A stretch of DNA of 7,412 bases from an uncultured Dechloromonas sp. (GCA_946477505.1 CAMKYP010000188.1:1-7412), one strand, 5' to 3'; counted from the first letter of the stretch, positions 1-6,609 are shown. The notes: generated by a model from the sequence alone, not told the origin. Numbers and translations are program-made.

Positions 1-1842
1 TACGACACCATCAAGCGCACCCTGGATACCTCCATCCTGCGCTCGCAGTTCGCGTCGGCGATGTACATCGATCTTTCGGGAGGGCTGATCAAGAGCCAGA
101 GCGCGCCGACGGCCAAGCCGAATGCGCCTGATTGGCTGGTCAATAGCGTCGCCGGGCATCTCTATGACGTGAATCGCAACATTTCCGCGGGCGGCAAGGA
201 CTATGGCGTGTTACGCCTGACCTTCGCGGTCAATGCGATTGCTGCCGGACTGTGGGAACTGCTGCGCATAGCCATTTTGCTGGCGCTGATCTGCCTGGCC
301 GGCGGTCTGGTGATGATCTGGATACCTCTTCGCCGCTGGCTGGGAACGCTGGATCGGGTGCGCGAGTTCGATACTGCGCAGGCGCAGCCATCGATTGCGG
401 TCGAGACTGTCGATCCCGTGGATATTCCGCTGGAATTTCGGCCGGCTTTCGAGGTTCTGCAGCGGACGGCCGATAGCTTGCGCAAGGAGTTGGCGTCCCG
501 GGAGCAGACTTTGGGTTCCTTGCGGGAAATTGCCGCCAGCCTGCTATCGAGCAGCGAGTTGCAAAGCGACGATGCGGATGATATCGCCAGCTTGTCGAAA
601 CTGGTCGCCAAACTCGTGGCAGAGCGCGAGGCCGGCCGAATCGAACTGCAACTGGCCAAGGAGACCGCCGAGTCGGCCAGCCGCGCCAAGAGCGAGTTTC
701 TCGCCAATATGAGCCACGAAATCCGTACGCCGATGAACGGCATCATTGGCATGACCGAGGTGGTGCTCGGTACGCCGATCAGCACCGAGCAGCGGGAGTA
801 CGTCGGCATCATCAAGTCTTCGGCGGAATCGCTGGTCGGCATCATCAATGACATTCTCGACTTTTCGAAAATCGAGGCCGGCATGCTGACGGTCGAGGCG
901 CTACCCTGCGACCTGCGGCAGATTATCAGCGATGCGATCACGCCTTTCGCGGTGCTCGCCAGCGACAAGCATCTGCAACTAGGGCTGGTCGTTGCGGCGG
1001 ATGTGCCCCCCCTGATTGCCAGCGATCCCGTCCGGGTAAGGCAGATACTCGTCAATCTGGTCGGCAATGCCATCAAGTTTACCGATCAGGGCGCTGTCCA
1101 GATCGACGTGGCCATGCGGATGGACCTGGGCGCGCAAGGCATGGTGCAGGTGAGCGTGCGGGATAGCGGCATCGGTATTCCGGCAGAGAAGCTCGATGTG
1201 ATCTTCAATGCCTTTTCGCAGGCTGACGGCTCGACAACGCGGCAATACGGTGGGACCGGCCTTGGCTTGTCGATCACGCGACGACTGGTCGAACTGCTGG
1301 GCGGTTCCATGTGGGTGGAGAGCGTCGTCGGCCAGGGAAGTGTTTTCCATTTCGTCCTGCCGATGCTCGCTTCAGCCGCGTCAGACGTCGCTGCCCAGTC
1401 GGCCAAGGTTGTGAATGCAGCCTCGGAGTCCGCGCGTCGCGTCGATATCGACCTGCCGATCCTGCTGGTGGAAGACAATCAGGTGAACCAGAAGGTCGCG
1501 CTCAAGTTGCTCGAGCGCCGCGGCTATCATGCGCAACTGGCCGAGAATGGCGAGGTCGCCCTGGCCGCCGTGGCGCGGGAGCGGTTTGCGGCCATCCTGA
1601 TGGACATGCAGATGCCGCTCATGGACGGTATCGAGGCGACGCGGGCCATTCGCAGCCTGGAAGCGACGGAAGGCTTGCCGCGTACGCCGATCATCGCGAT
1701 GACTGCCAACGCCATGGAGGGCGACAGGGAGCGTTGCCTGGACGCAGGCATGGACGATTACATCTCCAAGCCGATTCGGGCGGATCAGCTCTATGAGCAC
1801 TTGGCACTATGGGTCGGGCGCCAGGTTCGAGGAGGAGGCTAG
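1..1842 (+). CDS. Hybrid sensor histidine kinase with C-terminal receiver domain (5'-partial)
   Basis: Frame 1 is open from the first base, so the N-terminus lies outside the window; 613 residues are visible. In order they show the end of an extracytoplasmic sensor region, a hydrophobic membrane segment (about visible residues 84-108), a HAMP-like linker and coiled coil (about 110-235), HisKA with the phospho-acceptor in MSHEIRTPMNG (His239), and HATPase_c with N box (Asn356), G1 (DSGIGIP, Asp388) and G2 (GGTGLGLSI, from 417). A receiver domain follows, with acidic pair Glu491/Asp492, phospho-Asp535 in LMDMQMP and Lys590. This is a transmembrane kinase that would autophosphorylate on His and pass phosphate to its own receiver. 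No Hpt domain follows the receiver, so a separate Hpt protein or regulator is presumably the next partner. The stimulus cannot be read from the sequence. Its stop (TAG) overlaps that of the convergent IclR-type gene. The family call is certain; a gene name is not justified. Confidence 0.96.
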   Translation, partial: YDTIKRTLDTSILRSQFASAMYIDLSGGLIKSQSAPTAKPNAPDWLVNSVAGHLYDVNRNISAGGKDYGVLRLTFAVNAIAAGLWELLRIAILLALICLAGGLVMIWIPLRRWLGTLDRVREFDTAQAQPSIAVETVDPVDIPLEFRPAFEVLQRTADSLRKELASREQTLGSLREIAASLLSSSELQSDDADDIASLSKLVAKLVAEREAGRIELQLAKETAESASRAKSEFLANMSHEIRTPMNGIIGMTEVVLGTPISTEQREYVGIIKSSAESLVGIINDILDFSKIEAGMLTVEALPCDLRQIISDAITPFAVLASDKHLQLGLVVAADVPPLIASDPVRVRQILVNLVGNAIKFTDQGAVQIDVAMRMDLGAQGMVQVSVRDSGIGIPAEKLDVIFNAFSQADGSTTRQYGGTGLGLSITRRLVELLGGSMWVESVVGQGSVFHFVLPMLASAASDVAAQSAKVVNAASESARRVDIDLPILLVEDNQVNQKVALKLLERRGYHAQLAENGEVALAAVARERFAAILMDMQMPLMDGIEATRAIRSLEATEGLPRTPIIAMTANAMEGDRERCLDAGMDDYISKPIRADQLYEHLALWVGRQVRGGG

Positions 1843-2639
1843 GTCGGCTGCTTCGGTTCGCCGTGCGCACCCAGTCGCTCCGACAGCGCTGCCGCATGAC
1901 GCTTCAGACTAGTGACCACCTCACCGTCCGGGCTAATGTCGAACATCCCCTGCACGCCGACCACGAGGATGGACATGGTGATTTCGTTCTTGAAATTGAA
2001 CACCGGTGCCGCCACGGCTTCGACGCCCGGAACCTTGTGCTGTCCTTTGGTTGCTGCGAAGCCAAGCGTGCGGACCTCGGCCAGCATGGCCTCGACGCCA
2101 GCCTTGGAGCTGAGTTCCGGCGGCAGCTTGGCGTGCTTGAGCTCGTCGGCAATCATCGGCGCGATGGTTTTTCGCGGCATCCACGCGGCGAAGACGCGGC
2201 CCGTCGCCGAGGACAGCAAGTCGAGCACCGTCCCGGTAATCACATTGACCGTGATGGGGCGGCGTGGCCGTTCCCAACGAACGATCACCGGGCCTTTGTC
2301 GCCCCATACGGCGAGCGCCGTAGTCTGGTTGATTGCGTCGCGCATTTCGGCAATGGCGTTGAGACCGAGGCGGACGCGATCGAGGCGGTCGAGCGCGACG
2401 AGGCCGATGTTCATGGCGAACGGGCCGAGGTCGTAGCGCGATGACATCGGGTCCTGCTCGACCAGCCCGGCGCGGATCAGGCTGACCAAGTAGCGATGTG
2501 CCTTGGAAGCAGGCATGTCCGCCGCAGCAGCAATTTCCTTGAGCATCATCGAGCGCTGGCCATTGACCATCGCGCGCAGGATGCCCATGCCGATTTCCAG
2601 CGACTGTACGCCATGCTTGCCATCGATGTCGTCGGTCAT
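1839..2639 (-). CDS. IclR-family transcriptional regulator
   Basis: This encodes 266 residues, a typical length for the family. An N-terminal winged helix-turn-helix (about residues 10-72) contains the recognition-helix stretch MPASKAHRYLVSLIRAGLV. It is followed by an IclR-type effector-binding domain (about 80-255) with the recognisable late segment KVPGVEAVAAPVFN (residues 202-215). The start was chosen at the ATG at 2639 because GGGAGG lies just upstream; an 18-residue in-frame extension to 2693 would run through the promoter region. The gene is divergent from paaY, with 73 bp between the two starts, and faces a hybrid kinase gene at its 3' end. IclR proteins usually bind small aromatic or organic acids and control a neighbouring or divergent catabolic gene. 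The natural inference is that it controls paaY and itself, but the ligand and target are not visible in the sequence. The orthologous group is not recognised. Confidence 0.93.
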   Translation of the reverse strand: MTDDIDGKHGVQSLEIGMGILRAMVNGQRSMMLKEIAAAADMPASKAHRYLVSLIRAGLVEQDPMSSRYDLGPFAMNIGLVALDRLDRVRLGLNAIAEMRDAINQTTALAVWGDKGPVIVRWERPRRPITVNVITGTVLDLLSSATGRVFAAWMPRKTIAPMIADELKHAKLPPELSSKAGVEAMLAEVRTLGFAATKGQHKVPGVEAVAAPVFNFKNEITMSILVVGVQGMFDISPDGEVVTSLKRHAAALSERLGAHGEPKQPT

Positions 2640-2643
2640 GACG

Positions 2644-2649
2644 CCTCCC
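2644..2649 (-). promoter_or_regulatory. Ribosome binding site of the IclR-family gene
   Basis: On the minus strand GGGAGG sits four bases before the ATG at 2639. It fixes that ATG as the start in preference to the upstream in-frame codon at 2693, which has no comparable site. Confidence 0.75.
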
Positions 2650-2653
2650 GGAG

Positions 2654-2681
2654 TTCTGTTATTTAAAATCGGTTCTATAAT
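2654..2681 (+). promoter_or_regulatory. Putative paaY promoter
   Basis: A perfect -10 hexamer TATAAT lies at 2676-2681, about 30 bases before the GTG start of paaY, in an otherwise GC-rich sequence. The -35 position (around 2654-2659, TTCTGT) matches the sigma-70 consensus poorly. That would fit a promoter that needs an activator or is controlled by a regulator bound there. Predicted start of transcription is about 2688. Confidence 0.5.
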
Positions 2682-2693
2682 ACAGCATGACAA
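2665..2693 (-). promoter_or_regulatory. Putative promoter of the IclR-family gene
   Basis: On the minus strand a good -35 (TTGTCA, 2693-2688) is followed after 17 bases by a weak -10 (GATTTT, 2670-2665). Transcription would begin near 2658, leaving a leader of about 18 bases with the GGGAGG site. The elements interleave with those of the opposing paaY promoter, so the two would probably exclude each other or be co-regulated. This rests only on consensus matching by eye. Confidence 0.4.
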
Positions 2694-2699
2694 TTCTGC

Positions 2700-2703
2700 G
2701 GAG
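2700..2703 (+). promoter_or_regulatory. Ribosome binding site of paaY
   Basis: GGAG ends nine bases before the GTG at 2713. This supports the GTG rather than the TTG at 2722 or far upstream codons as the start of paaY. Confidence 0.55.
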
Positions 2704-2712
2704 CATATTCCT

Positions 2713-3330
2713 GTGTCAGCCTTGAGAGTCTATGCCATCGATGGCATCGTTCCGGTCGTCGATCCGACCGCCTATGTCCATCCCAGTGCCGTGCTGATCG
2801 GCGACGTCATCGTTGGTCCCGGCTGTTATGTCGGGCCTTGCGCCAGCCTGCGCGGGGATTTCGGGCGTCTGATCCTGGAAGCCGGTGCCAATCTGCAGGA
2901 TACCTGCGTGATGCACGGTTTCCCCGGGACCGATACGGTGGTCGAGGAAAATGGGCATATCGGACACGGGGCCGTGCTGCACGGCTGCCGCGTCGGACGT
3001 AATGCCCTGGTCGGGATGAATGCAGTAATCATGGACAACGCCGTGATCGGCGAAGCGAGCATCGTCGCGGCTTCGGCCTTCGTCAAGGCCGGCCAGGAAA
3101 TCCCGGCGCGCACCTTGGCGGCCGGGATGCCGGCCAAGGTCATGCGGCCGCTGAGCGATGAGGAAATCGCCTGGAAGTCGGACGGCACGCGGACATACCA
3201 GGACTTGACCCGTCGTTGCCTGGCGAGCATGGTCGAAACGGACCCTCTGACCGAGGTCGAGGCGGGGCGCAAGCGCATTGAGATGCCGGACGTGATCCCG
3301 CTGGTTGAGTTGAAAAAGCGGGGAGGTTGA
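2713..3330 (+). CDS. paaY: Phenylacetic acid degradation protein PaaY (hexapeptide-repeat thioesterase)
   Basis: With a GTG start this encodes 205 residues, close to the roughly 196 of E. coli PaaY, which it resembles along its length (for example SLRGDFGR, VMHGFPG, RRNALVGMNAV-like and SAFVKA segments). It is a left-handed beta-helix of hexapeptide repeats (about residues 15-145) with a C-terminal helical tail. Residues characteristic of the gamma-carbonic anhydrase fold are present: Arg47, Asp49, Gln62 and three probable metal ligands His68, His85 and His90. In E. coli, PaaY is a thioesterase that hydrolyses dead-end CoA thioesters formed when the ring-epoxide pathway of phenylacetyl-CoA goes wrong, and it takes part in PaaX-dependent regulation. 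Here it stands apart from paaABCDE-type genes, divergent from an IclR-type regulator and convergent with paaX. The start is supported by GGAG upstream; TTG at 2722 is an alternative. Confidence 0.94.
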   Translation: MSALRVYAIDGIVPVVDPTAYVHPSAVLIGDVIVGPGCYVGPCASLRGDFGRLILEAGANLQDTCVMHGFPGTDTVVEENGHIGHGAVLHGCRVGRNALVGMNAVIMDNAVIGEASIVAASAFVKAGQEIPARTLAAGMPAKVMRPLSDEEIAWKSDGTRTYQDLTRRCLASMVETDPLTEVEAGRKRIEMPDVIPLVELKKRGG

Positions 3331-3340
3331 TCCGCGCTTT
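3315..3340. terminator. Possible bidirectional terminator between paaY and paaX
   Basis: AAAGCG (3315-3320) and CGCTTT (3335-3340) form a perfect six-base inverted repeat, extendable by a GG/CC pair after one mismatch. It spans the 18-bp gap and the last codons of paaY. It has A's on the left and T's on the right, so it could serve both converging genes, but the stem is short and the T-tract weak. Confidence 0.35.
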
Positions 3341-3348
3341 GCCAAGCT

Positions 3349-4296
3349 TCAGACCTTGAGCGGATCGTATTGCGAAAAACGCTCGGCGAGCGAGATGTCG
3401 ACGACCGGAACGCTGCCGTCGGCAAGGCAGAGCAGATCGTCAAGATGCCGGTTCGACGGCAATTCCAGGCGCTTGTAGAGTTCCTTGCACAGCAGCCTGG
3501 CTTGTTGGCCGGGCCAGTCTGCCGGTAGCAGTACTTCGGGCAGTTCCGGGTCGCGCAGCAGCAGGCGGCGATAATCGTGGATGAGCAGGATGCGCAGCAG
3601 GAAGGCATCCTGGTCGGTAATGGCCGCCAGGTGGTCGCGTCGGAGTTCGTCGACGATGGGCTGGTAGGTGGCGACGAACCGGCTGTAGTCATCGGCCAGT
3701 GCGCTGAGGTTCCAGGCGCGGCCGACCAGATCGGCATCGCTTGCCGACTGGGCGGAGCGGGAGTCGGCCGCGAAAAGCGGCAGCAAGGCGCCCAGTGAGG
3801 ATGACAGGCCTTCGGCGATCAGGGCGTCGAGCACGCTCGGCAGCTCGGCGCTCGGGTGAACGAAGCAGTCGGCGCCGAGTGCGCCGAAGCCCTGCCAGAA
3901 GAGTGCGTTGCGTACATGTTCGCGCGTTTTTGGATCGAGCTCACCGACTACCAGGATCAGGCGCCAGCGACGGTCCCACAAGGGGGCGTGGGCGGCGTAG
4001 ATGTGCCGGGATGCTTCCTCGAAGCGGCGACGGCCGGACGGCGTCAAGACGTAATCGGCGCGGCGGCCTATCGTTTCCGTTCTCAGCCATTCCTCCTTGG
4101 CCAGGCGGAAGACGGAGGTGCGAATCAAGCGCTCGTTCAGTTCCAGGGGTTCGAGCAGGCGAATCAGGCTGCCTAGCCAGATGCGCCCGCCGCGCGGCAG
4201 GATGGCATCGCCGAACACGGTGATGATCAGCGAACCGGCTTGAACCCGGCGCTGTTGGCGGAATGTGTCGAGGCGTTGCTGGACGAGAGAACTCAC
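3349..4296 (-). CDS. paaX: Phenylacetic acid degradation operon negative regulator PaaX
   Basis: The product of 315 residues matches the E. coli PaaX length (316) and its conserved blocks: an N-terminal winged helix (about residues 20-75, with ILPRGGRIWLGSL and RTSVFRLAKEEWL), the central LFWQGFGALG segment, and the C-terminal LLIHDYRRLLLRDPELPE and LLPADWPGQQARLLC stretches. PaaX is a GntR-like repressor that leaves its operators when it binds phenylacetyl-CoA, opening the aerobic phenylacetate pathway. The start is placed at GTG 4296 because this gives the family length and aligns with the E. coli N-terminus (LDTF). A TTG at 4365 would add 23 residues but coincides with the predicted -10 element. 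Neither start has a clear Shine-Dalgarno site. The gene converges on paaY. PaaX is best known from gammaproteobacteria, whereas many betaproteobacteria use the TetR-type PaaR, so its presence here is notable. Confidence 0.94.
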   Translation of the reverse strand: MSSLVQQRLDTFRQQRRVQAGSLIITVFGDAILPRGGRIWLGSLIRLLEPLELNERLIRTSVFRLAKEEWLRTETIGRRADYVLTPSGRRRFEEASRHIYAAHAPLWDRRWRLILVVGELDPKTREHVRNALFWQGFGALGADCFVHPSAELPSVLDALIAEGLSSSLGALLPLFAADSRSAQSASDADLVGRAWNLSALADDYSRFVATYQPIVDELRRDHLAAITDQDAFLLRILLIHDYRRLLLRDPELPEVLLPADWPGQQARLLCKELYKRLELPSNRHLDDLLCLADGSVPVVDISLAERFSQYDPLKV

Positions 4297-4321
4297 GATG
4301 TATGGGGGCGGTGAAGCGAGA

Positions 4322-4368
4322 GCAATTAATGGGCTCCCGGCGAGCCCTCTGCATATGGCTTGCAATTA
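4322..4368. repeat. Direct repeat GCAATTA, 40 bp apart, at the paaX promoter
   Basis: GCAATTA occurs exactly at 4322-4328 and 4362-4368. The upstream copy overlaps the predicted -10 of paaX and the other lies in its leader. A 40-bp spacing is about four helical turns, as expected for two operator half-sites bound by one regulator. Chance occurrence is possible. Confidence 0.3.
4331..4347. repeat. Perfect 6-bp inverted repeat in the paaX leader
   Basis: GGGCTC (4331-4336) and GAGCCC (4342-4347) are separated by five bases and lie between the two GCAATTA copies. In the predicted paaX transcript this would be a stable hairpin starting about 11 bases from the 5' end. As DNA it could be an operator. 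Which, if either, cannot be told from sequence. Confidence 0.4.
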
Positions 4369-4370
4369 TA
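4365..4370 (-). promoter_or_regulatory. Putative -10 element of the paaX promoter
   Basis: A perfect TATAAT on the minus strand (4370-4365) predicts a transcription start near 4358 and a leader of about 60 bases before GTG 4296. No good -35 is seen about 17 bases upstream. It lies beside the left edge of an AT-rich patch. Confidence 0.45.
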
Positions 4371-4769
4371 CTGCAGCTGAGTATCGCTTTTGGCTACGGA
4401 TTGGTGAGTGAAATTAAGCTTTTGCCATTGATTTTACTTTTTGTTGATACATTGTTTTTGGTGTGCCATTTCTTGTTGTATCGTTTTTTTGTCACCTTCC
4501 AGCAAGATTGTCCGGCTTCACTTGCCTGCGGGGCACGGGCTGCCAAGGTGCCTCTGTGGTGCGGCCCTGTTCCGGATGAAGCGGGGAAGTGTGGTAGATT
4601 CCCTTGCGCTCCCGACGGCTTTTTCGGGCAAGCATTTGAATTTAATGGCATGTTTTGGCCGGTGGCATTCCCGGCGGCGAGGTTGTGGCAAGCCGTTCCG
4701 GTTGCTCCCGCGAGAGGTTCTGGTCGGTGGAGCCGCGGGCGGGTGGTTTGTTGCAAATTGGGATACGCG
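4371..4769. other. Divergent intergenic region with AT-rich patch; no convincing gene
   Basis: This stretch separates the paaX promoter from the PP0621-family gene. The part at 4401-4500 is about 33% GC by hand count and strongly T-rich on the + strand, unlike all surrounding DNA, and ends in a T7 run (4484-4490). The part at 4500-4769 is GC-rich again. It holds several short perfect stems: 4532-4536 with 4548-4552, 4584-4588 with 4599-4603, 4611-4615 with 4624-4628, and 4707-4712 with 4734-4739. Weak sigma-70-like candidates for the rightward operon are TTGCCA at 4422-4427, about 18 bases before GATACA, and TTTAAT at 4641-4646. The frame of the PP0621-family gene stays open to the left throughout. 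The product would be hydrophobic and cysteine-rich with non-GC-biased codons, so no gene is called. No tRNA, 4.5S, 6S, tmRNA or RNase P signature was recognised. Confidence 0.55.
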
Positions 4770-5003
4770 ATGAAATATCTGTTGTTGTTCGGGCTGGTTG
4801 CCGTGATCTGGTGGGTTTGGAGCAAGCGCAAGGCGTCGGCCGATGCGCCACACGGACGGCCGACATCGCCGGCTTCGGAAAAAATGGTCAGCTGTGCGCA
4901 CTGCGGGGTTTACCTGCCGGAAAGCGACAGTGTTTCCGACGGCGGGCAGCTGTATTGCTGCGAGGCACACCGGGTTCTGGGATCTTCGGCCGATCGCCGA
5001 TGA
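4770..5003 (+). CDS. PP0621-family small membrane-anchored Cys/His-rich protein
   Basis: This encodes 77 residues. Residues 3-17 form a single hydrophobic, tryptophan-rich membrane segment followed by a basic patch (KRK), so the rest is probably cytoplasmic. A linker (about 22-38) leads to a compact metal-site-like motif: CAHC (Cys42, Cys45), then YCCEAH (Cys63, Cys64, His67), resembling a treble-clef or TRASH-like zinc site. The layout matches the uncharacterised PP0621 family of short proteobacterial proteins. A weak GGGA lies six bases before the ATG. Its stop overlaps the pilS start as ATGA, so it is probably co-translated with pilS and pilR. A role in type IV pilus regulation is suggested only by this coupling; no activity is known to me. 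Confidence 0.85.
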   Translation: MKYLLLFGLVAVIWWVWSKRKASADAPHGRPTSPASEKMVSCAHCGVYLPESDSVSDGGQLYCCEAHRVLGSSADRR

Positions 5004-6609
5004 AGGAGTGGCTGTCGTCGACCTGGGAGGCCAGTTGGCGCTCCTTCCAGTATTTCAACCTGTATCGGCTGGTACTCGCCCTGCTGTTCTGCTTGGCGCT
5101 CCTTTTCCCCAACGAATGGACCGCCCGCCTGAACCTCCTGCCGACGACACCGATCCTGGTGCTGACGGCGATCTATCTGTCGGCAAGCTTGGGCGGCCTG
5201 CTGCTGGCGACGCACTGGCATCGCCATTTCAACAAACAGTTGTCGGTGCAGGTGATGATCGACATCGCTGCTGTCACTGCGTTGATGCTCCAGGCGCGCG
5301 GCGTAGGCAGCGGATTGGGCATCCTCCTGCTGGTCTCGCTGGCGGCGGCCAGCTTGGTCGGGCGCGGACGCCTGGTCTTGTTCTATGCGGCGGTCGCCAC
5401 CCTGGCGGTCCTGCTGATGCAGTCTTATGGCATTCTCGCCGAACAGTTCGAACCGGCGACCATCGTCCAGGCCGGCCTCATTTCCGCCGGTTTTTTTGCA
5501 ACAGCGATCCTGGCACGCCTGCTCGGCCAGCGCGTCATGATCAACGAAGATTTGGCGCGGCGACGGGGGGGGGCCCTGGAAAATCAGATATTGATCAGCC
5601 AGCGGGTCGTCGAGCGCGTGCAACTCGGTGTGGCGATCGTTGGCCGCGATGGGGAGGTGATTCGCTGCAACCCGATTGCCCAGGAGATGCTTGGTCTGCC
5701 AGATGCCGGGACGCCATCCCCTTTGGCTGCGTGTTCCGGCGCGCTGGCGGATGCCTTGGGGGCCTGGCAGCGGACAGGAAAGGGGGAGCTGTCTAATTTT
5801 TCCGGGGCCGGCGGGCGTGACCTGCAGGCGCGCTTTGAGTCGACCAGCAGTTCGGATGGCGAAATCCTGATCTTTCTGGAGGATATCGGTCGCATCAAGG
5901 AACGGGCGCAGCAGCTCAAGCTGGCCTCTCTGGGACGCTTGACGGCCAGCATTGCCCATGAAATCCGCAACCCGCTGTCGGCCATCGGCCATGCCGGCGA
6001 GCTATTACGCGAAGAGCGGCGCGGCGAAATGCAGGAGCGCCTGCTGCGGATTCTCAACGACAACGTGATCCGTCTCGATCGCATCGTCAAGGATATTCTG
6101 GAGCTCGGCCGCCAGAACAGGGCCGAACCTGAAATGCTGCCGGCCGAAGCCTTTTGTGTGGCCTTCCTGGAGGAACTGGCGGGGAGCGAAAATTTTCCGG
6201 ACGGCGTGGTCACGCTGGAGGTACGCAACGATTTCCCGGTTTGTTTTGATCGTTCGCATTTGCATCAGGTGCTTTGGAACCTGGTCAGCAATGCCATCCG
6301 CCATTCGACGGGTGGGCCGGGAGCGGTTCGGGTGGTTCTGCAAAACGGTGCACTTCCCGGCCGGGTAGAATTGCACGTGATCGACGACGGTCAGGGTATT
6401 CCGGAGTCCGTGCGCGAGCAGATTTTCGAGCCTTTCTTCACGACCCATACGCAAGGGACCGGCCTTGGGCTGTTCATCGCCCGGGAGTTGTGCGCTACGA
6501 ACGGCGCAAGCCTCGAACTGGTGGCCTCAAGCCGAGGGGCGCATTTTATTGTTGCAGGGAGAAACGACACGTGTCAGCTGTCAAATCCGAACGACGCCCC
6601 CGTGGCGCA

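Larger units (their letters stand above)
2653..2698. repeat. Operator-like repeats between the IclR gene and paaY
   Basis: GTTCTGTTAT (2653-2662) and GTTCTATAAT (2672-2681) match at 8 of 10 positions and start 19 bp apart. A third shorter copy, TTCTG (2694-2698), starts 21 bp after the second TTCT. Roughly two-turn spacing puts the copies on one face of the helix, across both predicted promoters. A looser inverted pair, CTGTTAT and ATAATACAG, spans the same stretch. These are reasonable candidate binding sites for the divergent IclR-type regulator, but no known consensus was matched. Confidence 0.35.

Noticed and set aside
1006..1012. C7 run in the hybrid kinase as a slippage site
   Set aside because: Seven bases is short, common in GC-rich genes, and there is no supporting second signal.
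1809..2444. Long + strand open frame opposite the IclR-family gene
   Set aside because: It is a shadow of a confident gene, with low-complexity composition and no recognisable domain.
2640..2693. 18-residue extension of the IclR-family protein
   Set aside because: It runs through the promoter and operator-like repeats, and the ATG at 2639 has a clear GGGAGG upstream.
2503..2712. Upstream in-frame extension of paaY
   Set aside because: It would overlap the start of the IclR-family gene on the opposite strand and the promoter region; similarity to PaaY begins only after the GTG at 2713.
2687..2725. Twelve-codon ORF overlapping the paaY start, as a possible leader peptide
   Set aside because: It begins at the predicted transcription start with no ribosome site and has no attenuator-like residue run.
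4297..4365. TTG start of paaX giving 338 residues
   Set aside because: The TTG coincides with the predicted -10 element, the added residues do not resemble PaaX, and the GTG gives the family length.
4591..4607. Sigma-54 (-24/-12)-like element, TGGTAG...TTGCG, upstream of the PP0621-family gene
   Set aside because: The GG-to-GC spacing is 11 bases rather than the required 10, and the -24 half is poor.
4655..4999. N-terminal extension of pilS by 115 residues
   Set aside because: It overlaps the well-formed PP0621-family gene in another frame, lacks PilS-like sequence, and the ATG at 5000 gives the normal family length.
5651..5662. TGATTCGC match resembling part of the E. coli PaaX operator
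   Set aside because: It lies deep inside pilS coding sequence and the match is too short to mean anything.
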